Shown piece by piece: positions 7,505-15,804 of a DNA stretch of 37,355 nt. Every line of letters begins with the position of its first letter. Positions within the stretch are counted from its first letter, which is position 1. Source of the DNA: Christensenellaceae bacterium Phil1 (GTDB lineage Bacteria > Bacillota > Clostridia > Christensenellales > CAG-138); the NCBI GenBank assembly GCA_001940855.1, contig MSGS01000032.1:11998-49352 (forward strand), in the 5' to 3' direction. The notes below the pieces were generated by a model, which ran no database searches, was not told where the DNA came from, and saw nothing but the letters and a program-made list of their open reading frames with translations. Made by a program: the position numbers and the translations under genes.

Positions 7505-8839
7505 CTACTTCCCCACGCAGAAGCGGGAGAATATCCTCTCTATCACGTCCGCCGTTACCTCGCGGCCGGTTATTTGGCCAAGGGCGTAAAGCGCGGTGCG
7601 TATGTCCGCCGCGGCAAGGTCGGTGCCCATTGCGGCGTCCGCGGTTTCAAGGGCGGCCTTCGCCTCCGCAAGGGCGTATATGTGGCGGGAGTTGGTAACA
7701 AGCGCGCTCTCCGCCTCCTTGGTGAGCAGCAGCGCCGCCATGCGCTCCTTCAGCTCCTCTATCCCTTCCCCCGTTACGGAGCTTACGGCTATTGGCGAAA
7801 GCGCGGCGCAGCTTTTATCCATTATAAAGCCCTGCTTGTCCGCCTTGGTAAATAGTATCAGGCATTTTCTGTATTCGCCCCGCTTTGCGGCGTCTATCAG
7901 CGCGCGGCTATCTTCTTCAATAGGCTTCGTGCCGTCTATTGCAATAAGTATAAGGTCGGCCCGCTCGCCCGCCTTCCTCGCCCGCTCCACGCCTATGCGC
8001 TCCGCCTCGTCCGCGCCCTCGCGTATGCCCGCCGTGTCCGTTATGCGCACGGGTGCGCCGCATATATCAAGCGTTTCCTCAAGCGTATCGCGCGTTGTGC
8101 CGGGTATGGAGGTAACAATCGCCCGCTCCGTGCCCATCAGCGCGTTGAAAAGGCTGGATTTGCCGGCGTTCGGCGCACCGAGTATGGCTACCGAGGCCCC
8201 TTCGCGGAATATCCGCGCTGCGTTGCCGCCGCGTATCAAATAATCAAGCTTATCTATTATGGGCGCAAGTTCACTGCCGAGTGCGGATACCGTGTCCTCC
8301 TCAAGCTCCTCCGGATAATCAAGCGCCGCCTCAACGCCGCTGAGTATATCAATAAGCCTGTCCTCAATATCCTTTATGCCGCTGCCTATGCTGCCCTCAA
8401 GCTGCTCCTCCGCCATGCGCGCGCCCTGCTCCGTAACGGAGCTTATAACGTCCATAACGGCTTCCGCCTGGCTCAAATCAAGTTTGCCGTTCATGAACGC
8501 CCGCTTTGTGAACTCCCCGCCCTCGGCCGGGCGCAGGAAGCGGGAAAGCACACTAAGCGTCCGCTTGGCTATTACGCGGCTGCCGTGAATATATATTTCC
8601 GCCATGTCCTCGCCGGTATAGGTTGCGGGGGCTTTAAGGAAGCAGGCCATTGCGGAATCTATCGTTTCCCCGCTTTCGGGATCTATAACATGGCCGTAGT
8701 TCATAACGCGGTGCTCCGGCGCGTTTTTGCAGCGGAAAACCCGCCCAAGCGCAGCATATGCTCCGCTTCCCGTTATGCGCACTATTGCTATCGCCCCGCC
8801 CACAGGCGAGGACAGCGCGAATACAGTATCCTCACTCAT
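7505..8839 (-). CDS. mnmE: tRNA uridine-5-carboxymethylaminomethyl modification GTPase MnmE
   Basis: MnmE works with MnmG to modify the wobble uridine U34 of certain tRNAs. The 444-residue protein has the N-terminal tetrahydrofolate-binding domain, a helical domain, and an inserted G domain with GAPNAGKSS (G1, about residue 220), DTAGIR (G3) and TKAD (G4). It ends in CVGK, whose cysteine is the conserved catalytic residue of the C-(I/V/L)-G-K motif. Its start overlaps the end of cca by 8 bases. Its usual partner mnmG is not in this window. Confidence 0.96.
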   Translation of the reverse strand: MSEDTVFALSSPVGGAIAIVRITGSGAYAALGRVFRCKNAPEHRVMNYGHVIDPESGETIDSAMACFLKAPATYTGEDMAEIYIHGSRVIAKRTLSVLSRFLRPAEGGEFTKRAFMNGKLDLSQAEAVMDVISSVTEQGARMAEEQLEGSIGSGIKDIEDRLIDILSGVEAALDYPEELEEDTVSALGSELAPIIDKLDYLIRGGNAARIFREGASVAILGAPNAGKSSLFNALMGTERAIVTSIPGTTRDTLEETLDICGAPVRITDTAGIREGADEAERIGVERARKAGERADLILIAIDGTKPIEEDSRALIDAAKRGEYRKCLILFTKADKQGFIMDKSCAALSPIAVSSVTGEGIEELKERMAALLLTKEAESALVTNSRHIYALAEAKAALETADAAMGTDLAAADIRTALYALGQITGREVTADVIERIFSRFCVGK

Positions 8840-10223
8840 CCTTTATGTTGCCCTTCCCTATGTCCCTTGTTATCTTTTCCAGCATCTTCGGTTCGTTATC
8901 CCGCGGCTTGCAGGCGCAATGCATCAGCAGCGCGCGTTTCACTTCCCCCACCCGCGGGCAGGGGCGTATGTTCAGCCAGCGGCAAATGTCCTGCCCCGTG
9001 CATTTCAATTCCTTTTCGGTAAAGGGAGCGTTTTCGGCCTGCATTTCGGCATATACGCGCTTCCAGCGCTCCGCCGTGTCCACCCGGCCCAGCACTATGC
9101 CGCTGCCGTGAACGTCCGCTTCGCGTATCAGAATAAGCTTTTGCGCGCCGTCCCGCCCAAGCTCCACAAATTTCTTTTTTATCTTGCGCACGCGCGTTTC
9201 GCCCTTCAGGTCAAACATATGCCACCGCACCAGCTTAACAACTTCTTCCCTTAGCGCGGCAGGGGCTTTAAGCCTTGTCAAAACGTCGTTCGCTATGCGG
9301 GCTGAATACATCTCGTGCCCATGCATTGAGCCGTGGCCATAAAACGCCGTGGCCTTGCCCGTATCGTGCAGAAGCATTGTCCACCTAAGCACCAGCTCCG
9401 GCGGCACGGCCGCGCACGCCCTAAGATTATGCTCCATAACGTCATATTTATGGAAATCCCGCCTTTGCTTAACGTCATAGCATATTTCAAGCTCCGGCAG
9501 CAGCACCTCTATCGCCCCGCTTCGGTGCAAAAGATGCAGCGCGCCTATAAGCGCATCGTATCCCGCGCCGTAGGCCGTGTCCGCCATTATAAGCTTGCAC
9601 AGCTCGGCATATATCCTCTCCGGCGAAATATCCTTCAGTCCTTCGCGGCTTGCGTATGCGGCGGCAAGCGTGTTTTCATCCGCTTCAAAGCCAAGCTGCC
9701 CCGCAAAGCGGCACAGCCGCAGTATTCTCACCCCGTCGTCCCGCATTATCAGCGCGGGGTCGGGGCTTGTGGCGCGGAGTATCCGCCGCTCCATATCTTT
9801 TACGCCGCCGGTAGGGTCTATTACCTCCTTTGTGAGCGGGTCAAGGTAAACGGCGTTCACGGTAAAATCCCGCCTGAACGCGTCCTCCTCAAGCGTTGCG
9901 GCGAAGCTGACCTCGCTTGGCCTATGGCTGCCCGTGCCGTCGTAACGCTCCGTGCGGAAGGCGGCGTATTCAAGGCTCATATCGCCCATAACTATGTCCA
10001 GCGTACCGAACGCCGCGCCCTTCCTGCGGCACTCCACTCCCCGCGCTGCAAGCATGGCTTCAACATCCTCTATCCTGAGCGCGCTGCAAACGTCTATGTC
10101 GTTCACGGGGTAACCCAGCAGGCAGTTGCGCACCATGCCGCCCACGGCATACAGCCGCGCCCCGTTTTCATTGAATATCTCCGCCAATGCGGTAAGCTGC
10201 GGAGCGATGGTAAAATCGTGCAT
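8832..10223 (-). CDS. cca: CCA tRNA nucleotidyltransferase
   Basis: This class II polymerase-beta-type enzyme adds or repairs the 3' CCA end of tRNAs; relatives of this type may do only A-adding. The 463-residue product shows GGMVRNCLLG and DIDVC (catalytic carboxylates) near the N-terminus, RRDFTVNA near residue 112, the RILR-FAGQLGF region, and an HD phosphohydrolase-type motif LLHDTGKA near residue 285. GAGAGGTCAC lies just before the ATG. It is 15 bases downstream of the ribbon-helix-helix gene and overlaps mnmE, forming one unit. Confidence 0.93.
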   Translation of the reverse strand: MHDFTIAPQLTALAEIFNENGARLYAVGGMVRNCLLGYPVNDIDVCSALRIEDVEAMLAARGVECRRKGAAFGTLDIVMGDMSLEYAAFRTERYDGTGSHRPSEVSFAATLEEDAFRRDFTVNAVYLDPLTKEVIDPTGGVKDMERRILRATSPDPALIMRDDGVRILRLCRFAGQLGFEADENTLAAAYASREGLKDISPERIYAELCKLIMADTAYGAGYDALIGALHLLHRSGAIEVLLPELEICYDVKQRRDFHKYDVMEHNLRACAAVPPELVLRWTMLLHDTGKATAFYGHGSMHGHEMYSARIANDVLTRLKAPAALREEVVKLVRWHMFDLKGETRVRKIKKKFVELGRDGAQKLILIREADVHGSGIVLGRVDTAERWKRVYAEMQAENAPFTEKELKCTGQDICRWLNIRPCPRVGEVKRALLMHCACKPRDNEPKMLEKITRDIGKGNIKDE

Positions 10224-10238
10224 GTGACCTCTCGCGCT

Positions 10239-10517
10239 TTATTTTGCCAGCTTATACAGGGCATATTGATTAAGGCTTACGCCTTCCTTTTTTGCGCTTT
10301 CCACCAGCTCTTTATGCAGCGAACGCGGTACGCGGATCATAAGCTTTCCGCTGTATTCCTTATGGTTTTTATAATCATCCAGCGATATTGAATCCGCGCT
10401 GTCCTCTTTTTCCGCAGTCTCTATCGCCTTTATATCTTCCACGGTGGGTTCTTCCGCCTCAAGCGCATCTATTACCTTCATTCTTTCTTCAAATTCTTTA
10501 TTATCAAGCTTTTTCAT
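10239..10517 (-). CDS. Ribbon-helix-helix regulator, HicB/Arc-like, no toxin partner seen
   Basis: This 92-residue protein ends in a ribbon-helix-helix DNA-binding domain: GKLMIRVPRSLHKELVESAK (strand and helix 1), then GVSLNQYALYKLAK (helix 2). The same C-terminal tail occurs in HicB-family antitoxins. The N-terminal half is acidic and shows no HicB pseudo-RNase fold. No HicA-like gene is adjacent, so it is an orphan. I chose the ATG at 10517 because AAAGGAG lies 8 bases upstream. A tandem repeat in its promoter suggests self-regulation. Confidence 0.72.
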   Translation of the reverse strand: MKKLDNKEFEERMKVIDALEAEEPTVEDIKAIETAEKEDSADSISLDDYKNHKEYSGKLMIRVPRSLHKELVESAKKEGVSLNQYALYKLAK

Positions 10518-10542
10518 AACTTCTGCTCCTTTCAGTACTTTT

Positions 10543-10562
10543 ATGCTATCATATATGCTATC
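10543..10562. promoter_or_regulatory. Tandem operator-like repeat in the RHH gene promoter
   Basis: ATGCTATC occurs twice (10543-10550 and 10555-10562) with a 12-base period. On the minus strand a TTGAAA -35 and TAGCAT -10, 17 bases apart, overlap these repeats. Ribbon-helix-helix repressors often bind tandem sites of such spacing. Confidence 0.5.
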
Positions 10563-10582
10563 GTTTTTCAACTGTCTTATTT

Positions 10583-10760
10583 TTACTCCCTCAGTCTATT
10601 CGCTGTAAGCTAATTTTCTGAGGGAGTTAAGGCTCCCCGGCCGGGGAGCTGGCAAACCGAAGGTTTGACTGAGGGGTTGATGTAAACAAGAACAGCCCCG
10701 ATGCAACCCCTCCGTCCATTCGCTGACGCTCATGTCCACCTCCCCTTTCAGGGCAGGCTT
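10583..10760. repeat. CCAAAAGG-family repeat cluster, partial units
   Basis: The segment holds two diverged units: a TCCCTCAGTC...CTGAGGGAG hairpin, then GGCTCCCCGGCCGGGGAGC joined to a second hairpin and GACTGAGGGGTTG. A CAACCCCTCCGTC...CACCTCCCCTTTCAGGG unit ends it. All parts recur near 17.2, 21.4-22.0 and 37.1 kb. Confidence 0.7.
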
Positions 10761-10776
10761 AATTAGAGTACTTCCA

Positions 10777-10806
10777 ACAAAAAAGACAACCGCTTCGGCT
10801 GTCTTT
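10777..10806 (-). terminator. Terminator of the rpmH-rnpA-yidD-yidC-jag operon
   Basis: On the minus strand AAAGACAGCCG, a three-base loop and CGGTTGTCTTT (one mismatch) are followed by TTTTTGTTGG, 15 bases after the jag stop. Confidence 0.85.
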
Positions 10807-10821
10807 CTTTTCTCTTTATTT

Positions 10822-11817
10822 TTACTCTTCCCTGCCCTTGGGCGCTATCACCACGCGGCGGTTGGGTTCCTCGCCCTCGCTGTATGTGGTAACGTAGGGG
10901 TTGTTCTGCAGCGTTGCGTGCAGCACGCGGCGCTCGTAGGGGTTCATCGGCTCCAGCGTCCTTGCGCGGCCGGTGCTCCTTACCTGGGACGCTACCTTGC
11001 GGGCAAGGCGGGCGAGCGTTTCTTCGCGCCTGTCGCGGTAGCCTTCGGTGTCCACGGTTATGCGGGTGAAGCCATGCTCCTTGCGGCTGCGGTTAACGTG
11101 CAGGCTGGTCAGGTACTGTATCGCGTCCAGCGTTTCGCCCCTGTGGCCTATCAGCACGCCCATGCCGGAAGAATCTATCCTCAGCCTTACGCCGTCCTCC
11201 TCGCTTACGTTGGCAAGCACCTGCGCATCTATGTTCATAAGGCGGAGCATCTCCCTGAGGAACTGCGCGGCTTCGTTGTTCTCCGCGGCCTCAAGCGTGT
11301 ATTCAATCTTGGGCTTGGCGCTCTGCTCGTCGCGTTCGCGGCGGTTGCTGCGCTCGCGGCGGTTGTTCCTTTCCCTGCGCGGCGGCCTTATTTCGCTGAC
11401 TTCTTCAACTATCTCTTCGCGCACTTCGCCGTTTTCGCTTATTTCTTCGGCTACGGCAACGGTTTCTTCCTTCACCTCTGCTGCTTCCTCGCTGCGCTGG
11501 GGCTTATCCTCGCGGCGGGGGCGTTCGTCGCGGCGGTTGCCGCGGTCTCGCCTGGGCCTGTCGTCACGGCGAGGCCTGTCCTCGCGGCGGCGGTTGGCAC
11601 GCCGTTCGGCTTCGTTCATGTAGTCGGGTACTACTATCTGCTCCGGCTCGCGCTCGGTCAGCTTTACTATGGCGGGCTTTGCGCCTATGCCGAGTATACC
11701 CTTGGTCTCGTGCTGAACTATGTCTATTTCAACTTCGTCTATCGAAACTTCCAACTCTTTAAGGCCGTTGAAAATTGCTTCGTCTATCGTTTTGCCTGAT
11801 GCTTCAATTGTCCTCAT
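10822..11817 (-). CDS. jag: RNA-binding protein Jag/KhpB
   Basis: The 331-residue product has the Jag N-terminal domain (residues 1-55, with the KGILGIGAKPAIV motif), a long linker, a KH domain (about 190-265, GVLIGHRGETLDAIQYL), and a C-terminal R3H domain (RMNPYERRVLHATLQNN-like, with the R-x4-H helix). Homologues bind RNA with KhpA and influence cell elongation and division. The linker (about residues 65-180) is unusually long and very rich in Arg, Glu and Asp, hence disordered. The start overlaps the yidC stop by 4 bases. Confidence 0.93.
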   Translation of the reverse strand: MRTIEASGKTIDEAIFNGLKELEVSIDEVEIDIVQHETKGILGIGAKPAIVKLTEREPEQIVVPDYMNEAERRANRRREDRPRRDDRPRRDRGNRRDERPRREDKPQRSEEAAEVKEETVAVAEEISENGEVREEIVEEVSEIRPPRRERNNRRERSNRRERDEQSAKPKIEYTLEAAENNEAAQFLREMLRLMNIDAQVLANVSEEDGVRLRIDSSGMGVLIGHRGETLDAIQYLTSLHVNRSRKEHGFTRITVDTEGYRDRREETLARLARKVASQVRSTGRARTLEPMNPYERRVLHATLQNNPYVTTYSEGEEPNRRVVIAPKGREE

Positions 11818-12791
11818 TTATTAGCATCCTCCTTTACCGGGGCCGTCCTCGGGAATTTCTTGTTCAGTATAAGGTTGACTATTATCATTATTACGCTGGT
11901 CAGCGTCCAGTAAATTGCAAACGCCGCATTGTAGTTAAGGCAGAATATGAAGCTCATTATGGGGAACAGATAGTTCATCCATTTGGTGGACTTCGCTGCT
12001 TCCTCGTTGGCGGCGGGGGTATTCTTTGTCATGAGCCAAGCGGAAAGGAAGTTCGTGCCGCCGGCAAGTATGCTCATTATGAACCAGCCGTTGTTGTATC
12101 CCTTGTAAACGTCAAGGAAGGGCTGTATGGCCGCATCGTAAATGGCTATGGCCGCATCGTTTGAAAGAAGCTGATAGCTTACGCCGCCCTGATAAACCTT
12201 GGTAACGGCAAGGCCCATTTCAACCAGCTTTTCGCCAACGCCGGGCTCCTGCAGATACAGCAGGTTTGAAAGATTGGGCGTTGCAAGGAAGCTTGCGCCG
12301 TTGGCAAGCACGGGTGCAAGGCCGTTATCGGGCTGCCAAATATTGTTTATCCACAGGAACTTGAAGGATTTGAACAGCTCCATGGCGTTTTCATCCACCA
12401 GAAGCCTAAGATTCATTTCATATCCCCAGTAACGGAACGCCGCTATGAAGCAGAAGAAAAGCGGCATGGTTATGAGCATAGGCAAGCAGCTGCCCCACAT
12501 GCTCACGCCCTTTTCCTTCATCAGCTTTGTCTGCTCCGCCTGGAAGCGCCTTGGATCGTTGGCATATTTTTTCTGCAGCCGCTGAATCTCGGGCTGCACC
12601 TCCGCCATCTTTGCGGAGGACTTGCGCGTTTTTATATCGGAAAATATGGTCAGCGCGCGCAGAAGTATAGTACTTATCAATATGGTAAGGAATACGTTGC
12701 CGAAGCCGCTTGCGGATATGGAGCAGGTAAGGCTGTATATCCAGCGCATGGCTTCAAGGAACCAGTTTGTCAAAAAGAAATCACCGGTCAA
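11814..12791 (-). CDS. yidC: Membrane protein insertase YidC (OxaA)
   Basis: YidC inserts and folds inner-membrane proteins. The 325-residue product has the Gram-positive YidC core: a first transmembrane helix near residues 35-50, ARRS-type charged loop replaced by KTRKSSAKMAEVQPEIQRLQKKYANDP, then SMWGSCLPMLITMPLFFCF and three more helices. A conserved Arg in the first helix (LLRAL) would face the hydrophilic groove. There is no lipobox. The start is TTG, chosen because GAGAGGA lies about 8 bases upstream; the first ATG (12749) has no ribosome binding site. An insertion of about 60 residues between helices 2 and 3 is longer than usual. Confidence 0.93.
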   Translation of the reverse strand: MTGDFFLTNWFLEAMRWIYSLTCSISASGFGNVFLTILISTILLRALTIFSDIKTRKSSAKMAEVQPEIQRLQKKYANDPRRFQAEQTKLMKEKGVSMWGSCLPMLITMPLFFCFIAAFRYWGYEMNLRLLVDENAMELFKSFKFLWINNIWQPDNGLAPVLANGASFLATPNLSNLLYLQEPGVGEKLVEMGLAVTKVYQGGVSYQLLSNDAAIAIYDAAIQPFLDVYKGYNNGWFIMSILAGGTNFLSAWLMTKNTPAANEEAAKSTKWMNYLFPIMSFIFCLNYNAAFAIYWTLTSVIMIIVNLILNKKFPRTAPVKEDANK

Positions 12792-12861
12792 AGTTTATGT
12801 CCTCTCTTTCCCTCCGCGCAATAAAACAACCCTTGCGCGGCATACGAATGATGAATATTTC

Positions 12862-13173
12862 TTATTCGTGTTCTTTGTATTCTTTTTCTTTTTCGCTTTG
12901 TATTCTATCGGCCCCGTCTTTATCCATGCCGGATGCATGGCGCCTTGGGCCAAAGCGGAACTCCTCCGGAACGGGATCGTACCCGCCCCGCGAAAACGGG
13001 TTGCAGCGCATTATGCGCCACAGCGCAAGCAGGCCTCCCTTCAGCGCGCCGAAACGGCTTATGGCTTGCTTTGCATAAGCCGAGCACGAGGGGATATAGC
13101 GGCAGCAGGGAGGATGCAGCGGCGATATCCACCGCTGGTATCCTTCTATAAGCGTTAAAAGCAAACGCTTCAC
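12862..13173 (-). CDS. yidD: Membrane protein insertion efficiency factor YidD
   Basis: A 103-residue YidD protein, recognised by [15 protein letters not shown] (residues 24-38) and [14 protein letters not shown] (about 58-71). It is thought to assist YidC at the membrane. It overlaps the rnpA stop by 4 bases (ATGA) and lies 70 bases before yidC. The C-terminal tail is short and charged. Confidence 0.94.
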   Translation of the reverse strand: MKRLLLTLIEGYQRWISPLHPPCCRYIPSCSAYAKQAISRFGALKGGLLALWRIMRCNPFSRGGYDPVPEEFRFGPRRHASGMDKDGADRIQSEKEKEYKEHE

Positions 13174-13526
13174 GCTTTATTTTCTTCTTTCTTCAACAAA
13201 TCGCCCCGGCGCAGAAGGCTGCGCGCCGCGGCGCATATATCGGAAAAGTCCGCACTGAGTATCGGCGCGCGCGCTATAACAATAATATTATAGCCCGGCT
13301 TTACTTCGCCAAAGACCGTATCGAATGCGCTCCTCATCCGCCGTTTTACCCGGTTGCGGCATACGCTGTTGCCCAGTTTTTTGCTTACGGAAAAGCCAAT
13401 GTGTTTAAGCGCGGGCGTTCTGTTCTTTGTGAATATAACGACCATCAGCTCGTTCGCCTTGGAATTTCCTCTGCGGTATACATAGCGGAATTCCTTATTC
13501 CGCTTCAATGAATAACAGCGTTTCAC
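13170..13526 (-). CDS. rnpA: Ribonuclease P protein component
   Basis: RnpA is the protein subunit of RNase P, which trims the 5' end of tRNA precursors. The signature RNRVKRRMR is present, with [19 protein letters not shown] at the N-terminus and the F-x-x-S-K-K ([13 protein letters not shown]) strand. I start at a GTG at 13526 because family members begin at this point (118 residues); the frame stays open for 28 more codons upstream (13610), so a longer form is possible. A purine-rich AAGGGG lies about 16 bases before the GTG, a poor spacing. Confidence 0.88.
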   Translation of the reverse strand: MKRCYSLKRNKEFRYVYRRGNSKANELMVVIFTKNRTPALKHIGFSVSKKLGNSVCRNRVKRRMRSAFDTVFGEVKPGYNIIVIARAPILSADFSDICAAARSLLRRGDLLKKEENKA

Positions 13527-13652
13527 CTGAGTTGATATTTTTCCCCTTTTTGGGGCCGTGGGCATAAAAGAAAATGCGTCCTTCATGCCGCGCGGCCCGT
13601 CTGCACGCATGTTTTTATGCGCGCTTTTGTTTTGCTTCTGTTCGCCCTTTTA

Positions 13653-13787
13653 TCAGGCGGAGAGGACCTTGCGGCCCTTGTTGCGGCGGCGGGCAAGCAC
13701 GTTGCGGCCGTTGCGGGTTTTCATGCGCTGACGGAAACCGTGAACCTTTTTGCGCTGCCTTTTCTTCGGCTGGAATGTACCAAGCAT
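13653..13787 (-). CDS. rpmH: 50S ribosomal protein L34
   Basis: A 44-codon gene too short for usual length cut-offs. It begins [20 protein letters not shown] and continues [20 protein letters not shown] to a VLSA end, which is the complete L34 sequence with its very high Arg/Lys content. AGAGGTG precedes the ATG by 7 bases. It is the first gene of the rpmH-rnpA-yidD-yidC-jag operon, the standard partner divergent from dnaA. Confidence 0.97.
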   Translation of the reverse strand: MLGTFQPKKRQRKKVHGFRQRMKTRNGRNVLARRRNKGRKVLSA

Positions 13788-13967
13788 TTCTTTTGCACCT
13801 CTTTCCCTAATGTGTTATATCATGCTGACCCCTGCCCCGTTGCCAAAGCCGATTGGAAGTACGCCTTCTTTTAGATAAGCAATACCGGGCTGTTGCCGCC
13901 CGGCGCGGCCGGCTTTGCCCAAATGGGCATAGTGCAGCAGTTAAGCAGTATAATCCATCGGTATACG

Positions 13968-13997
13968 ATTATATAAGAAAAGCAAGCCCTCTGTCAA
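13968..13997 (-). promoter_or_regulatory. rpmH operon promoter
   Basis: On the minus strand a perfect TTGACA (13992-13997) and a perfect TATAAT (13968-13973) are 18 bases apart. The leader to rpmH is about 170 bases and contains GC-rich hairpins near 13889-13935. Confidence 0.85.
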
Positions 13998-14088
13998 GAA
14001 AATATGCTTAGTTTTACTTTATTTTTGGCTGTCTACAACATATTGTTATGTATAAGCCCTCAATTGTACAAGCCCAAAGCATTTTCCC

Positions 14089-14117
14089 TTGCAAGCCGGG
14101 CGGCGTTTTGCTATTAT
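14089..14117 (+). promoter_or_regulatory. dnaA promoter
   Basis: TTGCAA (14089-14094) and TATTAT (14112-14117) are 17 bases apart, 80 bases before the dnaA start. Together with the rpmH promoter it makes this 409-base gap (13788-14196) a divergent promoter region. No DnaA box consensus was found in it. Confidence 0.65.
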
Positions 14118-14153
14118 AAAGAAGGTATTTATTTTGGTACTTATTTTTTTCGA

Positions 14154-14172
14154 CCCCTTAAAAAGGGGTTTT
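14154..14172 (+). terminator. Possible attenuator hairpin in the dnaA leader
   Basis: CCCCTT, a short A loop and AAGGGG are followed by TTTT, between the dnaA promoter and its ribosome binding site (GGGAGG at 14180-14185). It has the form of a weak rho-independent terminator. Confidence 0.4.
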
Positions 14173-14196
14173 ATACCGTGGGAGGTATTTACAGTA

Positions 14197-15519
14197 ATGT
14201 TGTCCGCTTTGTCTGTTTGGCAGAATTCCTTAGACGAGATCAAAAGATCCATGACCCCGCTCAGCTACAATACATGGGTAGCCACGATGACGCCCATCTG
14301 CATAAAGGATAACACCCTTGTGCTGCAGGTGAAGGATCCTTCAACAAAAAACACGCTTAAAAGCATATATACCCAAACGCTTACGGACTGCATAAACCGC
14401 GCCAATTCCGGCACATATCTTGTCCGCATTATAGACGAAGCCGAGCTTCCGCTCTATAATGCCTACCGCGAGGATAAGCCCGTTGCCGGCAGCGACTATT
14501 ACCTTAACCCCAAGTATACTTTTGAAAGCTTCGTTGTTGGCAACAGCAATATTTTTGCCCATGCCGCGGCGCAGGCCGTTGCGGAAGAACCGGGCAAGGC
14601 ATATAACCCGCTTTTCATATACGGCGGTGTGGGTCTTGGCAAAACGCACCTTATGCACGCCATAGGCCACAGGATACTTAATAACAATCCTTCCGCGCGC
14701 ATAGTATACATAACCACGGAAACGTTTACCAACGACCTTATTCAGTCCATTCAGGAAAACAGCCGCGTGCAGTTCCGCAACAAGTACCGCACGGCGGACG
14801 TGCTTATAATAGACGATATACAGTTCCTCGTTGCCAAGGACAGGACGCAGGAGGAATTCTTTAATACGTTCAACGCGCTGCATACATATGGCAAGCAGAT
14901 AATCATAAGCTCCGATAAAGCGCCCAAGGACCTTATAAACCTTGAGGACAGGCTTGTTTCCCGCTTTGAAGGCGGATTGGTTGCGGATATTCAGCCGCCC
15001 GATCTTGAAACGAGGGTAGCAATACTAAAGCGCAAGGCGCAGAACGAGCAGATAGACGTGGGCGAGGATGTACTCAACTTCATTGCCGAAAAGGTAAATT
15101 CAAACATTCGCCAGCTTGAAGGCTCCCTCATCCGCGTTATAGCCTTCGCAAGGCTTACAAAAAAGCCCATAGACCTTGCCCTTACGGCAACGGCGCTCAA
15201 GGATATTGTTGCCGGATACGACAATACGCCCGTCACCATACCGCTTGTGCAGCAGGTTGTGAGCGATTATTACGATATCGATACGGACGCGCTTCTTTCG
15301 CAGCGCCGCTCCATGGACGTTACCTACCCGCGGCAGATGGCAATGTACCTTTGCAAGGAGCTTACCAACAAGCCGCTCAAGGCCATAGGCGCAAGCTTCG
15401 GCGGCAGGGACCATTCAACCGTTATAAACGCCTGCAAACGCATAGAGACAGACATGAAGAACGACCCGCAGGTATCAGACCTTGTGGAGGATCTTACCAA
15501 GCGGATAAAGAAGCAGTAA
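14197..15519 (+). CDS. dnaA: Chromosomal replication initiator DnaA
   Basis: DnaA binds TTATCCACA boxes at oriC and opens the DNA duplex. I start at 14197, where GGGAGG sits 11 bases upstream and the typical N-terminal domain begins (440 residues). The AAA+ module has Walker A GGVGLGKTH (about residues 145-153) and Walker B DVLIIDDIQFL. An arginine-finger region and a C-terminal DNA-binding helix-turn-helix with GGRDHSTVINACKRIE follow. The intergenic region downstream carries DnaA boxes, so this is the origin copy. Confidence 0.97.
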   Translation: MLSALSVWQNSLDEIKRSMTPLSYNTWVATMTPICIKDNTLVLQVKDPSTKNTLKSIYTQTLTDCINRANSGTYLVRIIDEAELPLYNAYREDKPVAGSDYYLNPKYTFESFVVGNSNIFAHAAAQAVAEEPGKAYNPLFIYGGVGLGKTHLMHAIGHRILNNNPSARIVYITTETFTNDLIQSIQENSRVQFRNKYRTADVLIIDDIQFLVAKDRTQEEFFNTFNALHTYGKQIIISSDKAPKDLINLEDRLVSRFEGGLVADIQPPDLETRVAILKRKAQNEQIDVGEDVLNFIAEKVNSNIRQLEGSLIRVIAFARLTKKPIDLALTATALKDIVAGYDNTPVTIPLVQQVVSDYYDIDTDALLSQRRSMDVTYPRQMAMYLCKELTNKPLKAIGASFGGRDHSTVINACKRIETDMKNDPQVSDLVEDLTKRIKKQ

Positions 15520-15804
15520 TATATCAACAGAGTTATCCACACAGTGTGGATAACTTATGTGGATTACACAGTGCATAATTGTTGAAAACGTGGAAAATGT
15601 AAACAACGTGGACAAGTACATATTCCTTACCACACTTATCCACAGGAGTTCTAACATCACTTTTTCAGCATTTTGGGACAAAACCAAACTTGTCCACACA
15701 ACTTACAACGCTACTGCTACGGCTACTGTTAATATATATAGACACGCTGGCGAGAGTGTGTGGATAAGAGTTACCATTGTTAATAAAAGAGGAGGTTTGG
15801 ATAT
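15520..15804. other. oriC: Predicted replication origin oriC (dnaA-dnaN intergenic)
   Basis: Perfect DnaA boxes TTATCCACA lie at 15533-15541 (+), 15545-15553 (-), 15636-15644 (+) and 15759-15767 (-). Near-matches are at 15558-15566 (-) and 15690-15698 (+). The first two form an inverted pair three bases apart. An AT-rich stretch (TTAATATATATAGA, about 15729) is the likely unwinding element. It is flanked by period-6 CTACNG repeats (15710-15727). The dnaN ribosome binding site (GGAGG, about 15791) ends the region. Confidence 0.9.

Noticed and set aside
13527..13610. Longer rnpA start upstream
   Set aside because: The added residues do not resemble RnpA and the N-terminus at 13526 matches the family; noted as an alternative only.
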